A model generated the notes under the pieces. It was given only the letters and a program-made list of their open reading frames with translations, searched no databases and was not told the origin of the DNA. The position numbers and the translations under genes are program-made. From assembly GCA_006937955.1 (NCBI GenBank), contig SSNP01000194.1:364359-428358 (forward strand): a DNA stretch of 64,000 bases, in the 5' to 3' direction. Below are positions 55,741 through 64,000 of the stretch, piece by piece (position 1 is the first letter of the stretch; the number at the start of each line of letters is the position of its first letter). Source of the stretch: Pachypanchax playfairii. Taxonomy: Eukaryota > Chordata > Actinopteri > Cyprinodontiformes > Aplocheilidae.

Positions 55741-58553
55741 GTAAGCTGGAAAACTCCTGCGGGTTCGTCTCGGTTCTGTCCGCTGGCAGAAAACAAAATA
55801 CTGTGGAACTCACTTTTATAATAAAAAGTTATCGAGAATTCCGTGTTTTTGCGTGCGTGTTTCACAAAGTTTGACCTTCTAAGGCCAGTGCGTATTGTTA
55901 TAAATAATGAAATAATGAATTAATCAGCCAGTTATAGGCGCTCACAACTAATTTGCCACTTTTTTATACATCACATTTTCCCCCTTGTGATTTCACCGAA
56001 AAATATTTCACTCTATAATCAACGATTATAATGATTATTAAAAGGTTTTTTTTTAGGTGGAGTTGAGTTTTCCTGCGTATGCTTCTATTTTTAGAATCCA
56101 TCAAGTCAGTAATAGTTAAAGTGGAAGGATCCGGAGTTATTTAAATGGATAGAATAAACTCTCAGGAACTGTCTTATTGGAGATTAGGGGCTTTAAAACA
56201 TGGAGTTATGTTTGGATGGATGGATGATGTGAGGATTCTGAGTGTCCAGAGTTAGATGTGGGATTATAAACATTTACTGTACCATTCTAAGTTAAGACAC
56301 CCACTCAAGGATGACAAAAAGATTCCCGTCAGACCTTCAAGAGCCATTTCCAGCTCAGGGTATCAGTGTGTGTCATGAGAGCTTATTACAAACCAGGGTC
56401 AGAGTTTTAGTTGCTCTAAAAAGAACCTTTTTCATTGAAAACTTAAAGGATATTACTTGGATCTTACTGAGCAGCTGATGAATAGTCACTTGTAAAGCCA
56501 GCACATGCTTGTTTTTACTGCCTGCTTGGCACCTCAATTCATTTTCCGCCTTGGATGTGAAAGAACAGCCCTTCTTACCAGCTGCACAAGCACGCACCAG
56601 TGTGTGCTTGTGGCTGATTTTTGTGCTCGCAAATCAACAAATGAATGCATTAAGGCAGGGTGGCTGGCTGATGACGTGGATGGCGTGCTTGTGTTTGAAT
56701 AAACGGGATCACAACAAAATGTCAAACTGAATGAATGATAGATGATATCTGACATGTGGAGTTCATCTGCCTGTACATCTGCATATGTTAGCATTTTGTG
56801 CAATGTGTGCACATGGCATGCTAAATATTTGAGTGTTGAGCTTCAACCAGGTTTTTCTCCACATTTTAGCAGTTTCCTGCTGCTGCTGTCTCTGTGGCTG
56901 GAGTGGCTGCATGAGCAATCTGATACGGTCACTCCATTGGTGTATGAGGATGTGCTTGCCTACTAAGAAAAAGAGAAAGAAGAGGCCAGACAGGGGAGAG
57001 ACAGTTAACACAGTACAAAGAGAAAGTAAATGAAATAGTTATAGTAAGTCAAGAGAAGCATAAAGAATCAGTAGAAAAGAAAAAGATTGAGTATTTTAGG
57101 AATAATGGACAAAAAATATAGCAAAACTTTCCAGGTTGAACAAAATTGCAAGAGAAATATGACCTATGCTTTCTACTTTGTAAGATGTGACCACATGACA
57201 AGATGGCAAAGGGATGGAAACATAACAAGAAAGTAACAAAAGGCAAGGAGGAGCAACACTACAGGAGAAAAGGCACACTGATGCGATGAAGAGGGGCCCT
57301 ATGTTCAACGCAGAGTCAGCACGCACACATAAAGTGACGCATCAGAATGCACTGGTCTGTGGCGGTTTGGTTTGCCCCTCTGACATTTGCTTGAACTCAG
57401 TTTATCAGTTTTTTTTTCAAACATGTGAAGTATTCCAAAAGTGGTAAAGGCTGTTGAATGAGTTGAAGGCATCCAGCTGATGTCTTTATGGGGGGGGGGG
57501 TCAGCAGAGCAGAGCTGTCTGGAACATCTGCAAAAACAAATGGAAAGTGGCAGTGTGTTTAAGGTTAAATGCAGGTGCACATATTTGGCTCAGTTACAGT
57601 TTGATGGACAGGGCATGAGACCACTACTGGAGGGGGAAGGCAGAGACAAACAAGGCTTACATAGCTAACTCTCATTGATAATACTTTTCTTACACTTCTA
57701 GGAATTACTTTTTGAGTTTCCCATTGAGGTAAAGACTATTCTCTTATGTGGTCTTTGACATTTCACCTCCTAGGGAAATGTGCAAAACTTCCTTGTGAGA
57801 CATTAAGATGCTGATTTCTACCGTTTACACTAAATAATTACAGCTTATTCTTAAATACATTGAGCCCTTTTAATAGCAACTTTATATCAAGTAATTTGTA
57901 AACTGCTCAGTGTACAAATGATGTGTTTTGATGTTATAAAGAACAGACATAAAATATCAGGTTATTTTAAATCATAATTAATCTATTTCTCTTGACAAAC
58001 TGAGATGTCAGTTATAAACAATAAGATTTGCTCCCCACCCTTTAGAATTAACAATATGTCAATTATGCAGCTGAGTGGCCTTCTCATGGGGGACAGCAGT
58101 CCTCTTGTGGTAAGGCATATTGTGTCACTTCCTGCTTGTCTTGCTGAGTTAATCTGTGTTCTTTCATGATGGAATCTTTGGTCTTTTAATGTATCTTAGC
58201 TTTCATTGGAGTATTAAGGTTCACTAACTAGCTTAACATGGGTTTTCTTCCTCCCTCTCCTGTCTTTGCTTGCTCTGCACGACATTGGGTTATTTATCTT
58301 CCTCCTCCAGCGATAATGGTATATCTATTAAGTGTGAGAGGTGAGGCTGTTTGAACTGGAAACTTGGCTCTACACTGTCAAAACTACATTTGGGAGTCGG
58401 GTACTGATGGTAGTGCACCACCATCAAGAGTAGCTTCCCCTAGCTGTCCACCGGCAAATCCTGAGCAGCCAGGGCTTCAGGCCTATTGGGTGACTGTCCA
58501 ACTGGCTCACCAAGTTCATCATGAACCTGTTGTCATTTCAAATCATTATTCTA
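55741..58553 (+). other. putative intron 1, unrecognised sequence
   Basis: No transposon ends or further exons can be named in this 2.8 kb. There is a G run at about 57,490. Confidence 0.4.
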
Positions 58554-58587
58554 ATTTTAGGAACCTCCAACTGGAGGTCCCTAAAAT
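58554..58587. repeat. 34-bp near-perfect palindrome
   Basis: ATTTTAGGAACCTCCA and its inverted partner (58,572-58,587) pair at 15 of 16 positions around a 2-base centre. Confidence 0.85.
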
Positions 58588-58622
58588 AATTGGTGCTTTG
58601 GTGTGTAATGTTAACCTTGTGC

Positions 58623-58684
58623 TACAAGATGGATTCTCGTGAGATTCTCGTGAGTTTTCCAAACTCACAAAAATCCATCTTGTA
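58623..58684. repeat. hairpin with internal 11-bp tandem duplication
   Basis: TACAAGATGGATT (58,623-58,635) pairs with 58,672-58,684. Inside, GTGAGTTT (58,650-58,657) pairs with 58,661-58,668. One arm holds 'attctcgtgag' twice in tandem, which accounts for the bulge. Confidence 0.8.
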
Positions 58685-59484
58685 CTGCTCCAACTAAAAC
58701 CGTCTTCCGTGGTACAAAATTATTTTGACCAATCATGTGTTAGCATTGTTCTTTGGGGCGGGTGTTCAGGTATGATTGGCAGCAAGTGCCCAGGCAGGCG
58801 CTGGTGGATGTACACATAAAAGCGGCTATTGAATCTGTCTTAGGAGAACTAGGGATGATTTCTTGGTTGAAAAATGAGCAAAGGTAAGAATGTGCTTTCC
58901 TGGTGTTAACAATGTCTTTGCTTTACTCCCGACTGGAATTAGCAAGAGCTTGATTTACTGTGATTGGCTAAAGACAAATCATGGTAGGCAAACATTTGCT
59001 GGCACATCCTCCAATCAGTTTAAAATATTATACCAGATGTCCCTCCCTTTTTCAGGTGGAGAAATCCCAGATGTGTAGCACCGAGTGAACAAGTGGGGCT
59101 AGACAAGTGTTTTTCTAGTTTGTTTTTTTGTTTCTTTTGTCTAACAGAAAACTGTTGCATCAGGTGGATCATGTTTGTGTTAATTAATCACTCCTTCTAA
59201 ATATCAAAATTTAATGTTCCTTGAGCAACAGGTTGAGGAGGAGGAGTAGCAACTATTTTCCAGTCAGGTCTGATGATTAGCTCTAGTTATTAGTCATAAT
59301 TCTTTTGAGTCTTTTGAGTTTTTATCACCCAAATAGGAAATCAGAAAAATCAATTTATTTTTGTTGTTGTATATCGTCCACCCAGCCCTTACTCTACATT
59401 TCCGTCTGAAGTTTAACACTTTTTATATGACTTATTATTGAGTATTGATAAAGTTATTTAGGCGATATAAACATTCATGTTGAT
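58685..59484. other. unassigned; possible DNA-element interior
   Basis: 'aaaATGAGCAAAGgtaaga' near 58,873 is another ATG followed at once by a donor-like sequence, similar in layout to those inside MITEs of this window. No ends can be defined. Confidence 0.3.
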
Positions 59485-59632
59485 GTTGAAGGTGAAAGTC
59501 TAAACCAACTCACTTGCTTCATCACACGTGTGAGTGTGTGTGAATGACAAAAAAATGTAGTGTGATGCACTTTGGTGGTTGTAGGACCTGAGTAAAGCGC
59601 TATACAAGTACACGCCATTTACCATTTACCAT
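59485..59632 (+). mobile_element. SINE tail fragment
   Basis: 'gtgatgcactttggtggttgtagg', 'gtaaagcgctatacaagtac' and 'gccatttaccatttacc' form the tail of the SINE family seen inverted at 62,415. Confidence 0.65.
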
Positions 59633-59652
59633 CAATTTGATTTTGTTATGAC

Positions 59653-60300
59653 TAGGGCCGGGACTCGATTAAAAATTTTAATCTAATTAATTAGAGGCTT
59701 TGTAATTAATTAATCAAAATTAATCGCATTTTAATCGCATATAAATATTTGACCAGAGAACAGTGAGAATTTTTTTCAAACGGATTTTTAGTATACCATT
59801 GAATCATGACTGAATACACATTAGCTTAAGCAACAAATATTGTTTATTTTTGTTCAACCAAGTCCAACAGACCAGTGCATTAAGTGTAGAAAATGTCTAC
59901 ACTTGTACTCGGAGTCGGGCTAACGTCCACGCTAGCTGCTATATGTTTAACATTGAGGTGATACTTCAGGCCCGATGTGCTGCGGTGATGTGCAAATTCC
60001 TTGCTGCATAGCTTGCACACATGCTCTTATCCACGCTTCCATCCAGTCATTTTTTATAACAAAACTTCCCATCCACGGGGCCAATCAAAGCGGTCGCTTC
60101 TTCATTCATGTTCACTGTGGTTTGTTGTTGTCCTAAATAATGAACGCTGGTAGGTGCTCCAGTATAATCGGTCCGCTGAAACTCATGAGAGATGTTCTGC
60201 GGTGCTTAAATAAGTGCGATTAAAATGCGTTAAAAAAAATTAACGCGTTATTTTTGTGTAATTAATTAATCTTAATTAACGCGTTAAAGTCCCGGCCCTA
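59653..60300. mobile_element. hAT element with 8-bp target duplication
   Basis: GTTATGAC flanks at 59,645-59,652 and 60,301-60,308. TAGGGCCGGGACT at the left is matched inverted at the right (agtcccggcccta). 'aattaatta', 'taacgcg' and 'aatcgcat' repeats fill the sub-terminal regions. It is 648 bp and non-autonomous. Confidence 0.92.
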
Positions 60301-60308
60301 GTTATGAC

Positions 60309-60719
60309 TGATGGAGTAGAGAGTGAGAAGCTAATATTTCCTCACAACTGTGTTTTGCCTGATCATTTTTAAATAACCTTTGAGTTTACAGTAACGTACT
60401 TCACAGCCTCTGTGAGAAAATATCATTATTGTAGATGTTTATCAGGGAATAGTGTAACTAAATCTAAAGAATTTCTTGTAATTTATTTTTAAACTACCAC
60501 TGGGCAATATAATAAAGGGCAAATAGCAAAGTTTTACTGCCTCACAAATTGATTATCTAGTTGATAATGTTACATCTTGACTATGTATATCATTTGGCAA
60601 TGCTTCTCTGAAAATAAAGATAATCAGTCAGAGGAGGCTGGCTCCTTAGTTTAACTTGGAGCTGCATAGTTTAAAAAGTACTTCAAGATAGTTGGAAAGA
60701 AAATGGCATTCCACTAGGT
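60309..60719. other. no recognisable feature
   Basis: Nothing identifiable. Confidence 0.35.
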
Positions 60720-61268
60720 TGGAACAATTTTATTTAAATTGGAAAGTCTACATACAAAAGAGCCCTTCACAAAGTCTGATCTGAGTATCATTCAATAGAG
60801 AAGAACAAGAAACACTCTGGATTTATTTTAGGTTCTGTAGCCAGACCAATAAGAAATCAGACCTTTGTAAGAACCCTGCACCTTTACAACTCCTAGTAGT
60901 GAGACTTCATGAAATTCTTCATATTACAAAAGTTTCAATTTGAAGAAAAAGCCATAATGTCCTTCCAACTGTTGTTTCTGGTTCATTAGCCCGTGAAGCA
61001 GCTTCAGAAGTCGTATAATAATTTTTGTGTCCTGCTGAGCTCCCTGAGTTAGCAAAAGTACAAGCTTCATCGAAAGTATCAATATGCATGTTAGACCCTG
61101 TCCCAACCAGACGATATTAGACTTGATTAGTCTATCTTTAATGAATGGATATGTACCTCAAGCTTTGAATATTGCTTAATTAAACCCTTACTTAAGAAAC
61201 CTGATCTAGGATCTCTAGCTACTTATCGATCTATGTCCAATCAATCCTTCATTAAAAAATTCTAGCAA
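60720..61268 (+). pseudogene. L2 ORF2 fragment, heavily decayed
   Basis: Order and wording follow the L2 at 28,385-30,060: 'ctacatacaaaagagccctt', 'tgaagcagcttcagaa', 'gttagaccctgtcccaaccaga', 'atgaatggatatgtacct', 'cttacttaagaaacctgatct', 'cattaaaaaattctagcaaa'. Many stops and indels; no frame survives. Confidence 0.8.
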
Positions 61269-61303
61269 AGAGTGTTGAAAAATAATTGTGAGCATTTGCA
61301 CAT

Positions 61304-61410
61304 CCGTCTGTCCGTCCGTCCGTCCGTCCGTCTGTCCATCCATCCATCCATCCATCCATCCATCCGCTAAACCTGCTTCTTCCTGTTCAGGGTCACAGGG
61401 AGCTGGTAGC
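61304..61410. repeat. (TCCG)n(TCCA)n microsatellite and teleost repeat head
   Basis: About six TCCG-type units, then about eight TCCA units, then 'cctgcttcttcctgttcagg' as in the repeat at 41,484. Confidence 0.85.
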
Positions 61411-62414
61411 ATTTGCACAATAACAATTTTTTTGAGTAGTTTCAGTCAGACCTTTAGTTCTCTGCCATGACTTCCTAATCTATGCTTATTTTATCTTTGA
61501 TAGTGTAGAAAGAGCTTGACCTATTCCAGCCAACAAGATACATTCAAGGCACACACAAAAAATTCACTTCTGAGAAGTCAACATGGCGGGAGGAAAGCAA
61601 CTGATAAATAGAGTGACTGCATACTAGACTGAAAAAAAGAAGTTTGAAATAATCATTTTTTTAAATAGTTCCTCAAACCTGTTAAAGATGGTTGTCAGAA
61701 TCCTGAACAGAGCTGTGAGATGAGAGAATTCAGAAAACCAGAGAAAAATAGTTTGTCTGGGTTCAAAGAACAGACACTTCTCCACAGTACCTTTCATAAC
61801 AGAACCAATGAGTTTACATCCACAATGTCATGGAGGATTCACCCTGCAGGCCAGTGTGTCTTTTGGTCAATGGAGGTTTGTGTAAGGATCTCCATGCTGG
61901 CCTGATGTCATATAGTTTGGTCTAGATAAGTCCTCCACACTGTGTCCATTCAGCTTGACTTGATTCATTGCTTTTATCATCAGTTTGTTTTTCAGAGGCT
62001 CCCTCCAAGGAAACACCTGCCATGTCTGCACAATCCAGTAATAGGCCAGAATGGTCCTTTATGCTCAGGAACATTCTGATGGTTAGATAGGAGTTCAGGC
62101 AGTTTAGCAACAAAACACCTTCACAAAAGTTCATCAGCAGAAAACAGTAATATCTACTGAGCTTGTGTTTCCAATGATCCGGTAACTGATACACAACTCA
62201 AATGGATCTCATTCCCAACTGAGACACCAGTCCAGCAGGATTGTCCAGCTAAGGTCCAGCCAGTTCCACCACTTTCTGCAGAGAGTAGACACGTGCACTA
62301 TAAAGCAGTCTGTGTAATGTAGCCCATCCCCACACGGGACAGTACAGTAATCGACCAAGGAGCATGGGCTCCGGCAAAAGCCAGTGTAGAGAAGCTGCCT
62401 GATGTTCCGTCTGG
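61411..62414. other. no recognisable feature
   Basis: An open frame on - at 61,922-62,194 has no recognised family. No transposon ends are seen. Confidence 0.4.
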
Positions 62415-62600
62415 AAGGATGGTAAATGGTGTGTACTTGTATAGTACTTTACTCAAGTCCTATGACTCCCAAAGCGCTTCATACTACATTATGTCATTCA
62501 CACACACACACACACACTCACACGTTTGGTAGAGATAAACTACACAGATGTTGTAGCCACAGCTGTTCTGGGACATACACTGACAGAGGCAAGGCTGCCA
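62415..62600 (-). mobile_element. SINE fragment, reverse orientation, with (CA)n
   Basis: 'ggtaaatggtgtgtacttgtatag' is the inverted tail of the 59,632 family. After a (CA)n run (62,499-62,520), 'gtagagataaactacacag...' and 'acagaggcaaggctgcca' match the SINE at 40,826-40,915. Confidence 0.65.
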
Positions 62601-62842
62601 GACAACAAAATGGAAATCATGATGGAGAACCCTCATCATCCTCTTCACAACACAGTAACTCAAAAACAGAGTGTCTTCAGTCAGAAGCTTCTTCAGATCT
62701 GCTGCAGCACAGACCGCTACAGGAGATCCTTCCTGTCCACAGCTAGAACCCTCTACAATGACACACTGAAGAAGAACTGAGCTACAACAACATTTAATTT
62801 CCCTTTTGGGATTAATAAAATATTTTTGATTTGATTTGATTC
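62600..62842 (+). mobile_element. Rex1/CR1-like LINE 3' end
   Basis: It reads to a 3' terminus 'gggattaataaaatatttttgatttgatttgatt' with pentamer tail repeats. It matches 7,965-8,330 and 2,805-3,050 in inverse orientation. The last coding residues before the UTR end 'YNDTLKKN'. Confidence 0.75.
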
Positions 62843-62844
62843 TT

Positions 62845-64000
62845 CAGTAGAGCCCACACTGAGAAGTCACTCCTGTAGAGAGCTGGAAGACTTGATGAGT
62901 TCAGTTTGCTGGAGTCCATCAGAAACATAGACAGATCCAGACCCATGCTATCAAGCCACTGTAAGATGTAGCATGATACTGGGCTGAACCTACACCAGAT
63001 TTATAGGTCCCATGAGTAGTCTTTGAATGAACTGAAGGCGAAAGGCAGTACCCCTGCTGGCCAGGTGGATCGGACCTTGTCAACCTCCCTCTCGGGAGAA
63101 ACAGGACACATTGAGGAATCCAGTGCAGCTTATCCCAAAATAAATTCCCCCAAAATCTTTGAACACTTTAGAGAAGAGATACATGGAGATCAGTACAAAA
63201 CACCTGGTGCCACAGGGCAGAAGAGACCAGATTATTTATGACAAGAACCCAGCCTTTCTAGAACACTTTAGGTAGAATCAATTTCCACTTCGAGAGTCGA
63301 CCTTTGACCTTGACCTTGTTTTCCCAGTTTTTCTGTAAGAAAAAGTCAAGTTACCAAGAAAGCCCTAAACACTTAAAACCTTACTTCTTCCAGACCAGAC
63401 CTCTGGGTAGTTTAAGCTGATCCCCCAACTGACCCCCACCATAACAGCTTCACTCTTCCCAAGTTTATTTTGTCTGAAGAGACAAAGCAAACAGAGATGC
63501 AGATTTAACCATGACATCATCATCTGTTTGAGTTAACCAGAACAAAGGCATTGTTATTGTATGCTGACATTTTTAAAGTGACGTCAAAGCCTGGAAAAGA
63601 GACACCCCTCGGAGCTTCTCTCAGTTTATGGAGCAGAGGGTTGATGGCTAAAGGGTAAACCATACCAGACAAAGAGCAGACCTGCCTCACCCCCTCAAAA
63701 CATTAGAAGGGGCACTTAAACCCCCATTAATCTTCAATACAATTGCAATTTCACTGTACAGAACCTGGATCATTGTTATAAAACATGGGCTAAACCCAAA
63801 ATGATCTAAGGTTCACCAGAAAACTGGTGTTCAACCTGGTCAAAAGCCCTTTTGTGATCTATGGAAATAAGACCAGTGCTTATGTCCAGTGAGCTGGAAA
63901 GTTCCAAAACATCCTGAATTAAACAGATGTTGTCACAGCCTGCTAGGCACACAATATGTTTGGTCCCTGTGAATGACTGAGGGATTTTGGACTCAAACCC
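62845..64000 (-). pseudogene. Tx1-type LINE reverse transcriptase, runs off the window
   Basis: On the - strand from the right edge: SIDHKRAFDQVEHQF (motif A region, about 63,835-63,880), a GVRQVCSLSGM block (normally VRQGCSLSG) and NPLLHKLREAPRGVSFPG. The catalytic box follows at about 63,550 but reads MSAYNNNAFVLVNS where a YADD is expected. Further left come pieces such as FSREGG...IHLASRGTAFRLQFIQRLL (about 63,020-63,100), characteristic of fish Tx1-like ORF2. Many stops and shifts occur. The 3' side is cut off by the Rex1-like insertion at 62,842, and the 5' part lies outside the window. Confidence 0.75.

Noticed and set aside
61304..61366. CRISPR-like or regulatory array
   Set aside because: Simple TCCG/TCCA tetranucleotide repeats without spacers, in a vertebrate genome.

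Overview
The window is repeat-dense vertebrate DNA, almost certainly from a teleost (ray-finned) fish. The evidence is the mix of transposable elements: tRNA-derived SINEs of the teleost 'cttgggcaagacact' type, Rex1/CR1-like, L2, L1/Tx1 and R4/Rex6-like LINEs, a chromodomain Gypsy, DD34E Tc1 elements, hAT elements with 8-bp target duplications, and many TTAA-flanked (Kolobok-like) DNA elements. The mix looks percomorph-like, but I cannot name a species. Most long open frames are transposon remnants. The one good candidate for a host-gene coding exon is a short signal-peptide exon at 55,631-55,740 (+).

Layout. 0-8.6 kb: a SINE, LTR-like stretches, Rex1-like LINE remnants, and a Tc1 element with an intact transposase next to a TTAA MITE. 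8.66-11.18 kb: a 5'-truncated R4/Rex6-like LINE between 13-bp target duplications. 12.18-18.74 kb: an L1/Tx1-like LINE, inserted in an L2 3' UTR with a 16-bp target duplication and itself carrying a Kolobok-like element with a broken THAP exon. 18.97-26.77 kb: a mariner MITE, then an L1 (ORF1 intact, ORF2 dead) split by a second Tc1, then a solo LTR inside a MITE. 27.2-33 kb: a Rex1 fragment split by an unclassified two-hairpin element, then an L2 LINE split by at least three DNA elements. 33-55 kb: scattered MITEs, SINEs, L2 3' ends, a collapsed Gypsy, a GC-rich retroposed insertion, and a composite element that carries a fragment resembling the CDK-inhibitor (Cip/Kip) domain. 55.3-64 kb: the probable promoter, exon 1 and start of intron 1 of a secreted or membrane protein gene, with a hAT element, L2 and SINE pieces, and a decayed Tx1 reverse transcriptase at the right edge.

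Assembly. Single-N gaps at 4,560 and 16,472 each join contigs that repeat the same sequence. At 4,560 the two sides look like the empty and filled alleles of a Tc1 insertion. At 16,472 they look like two versions of one LINE differing by a 357-bp deletion. These duplications are probably false and inflate the window. There is also an NN gap at 13,378-13,379.

The elements do not form a pathway. They record successive insertions, which can be ordered because target duplications and restored reading frames show which element interrupted which.
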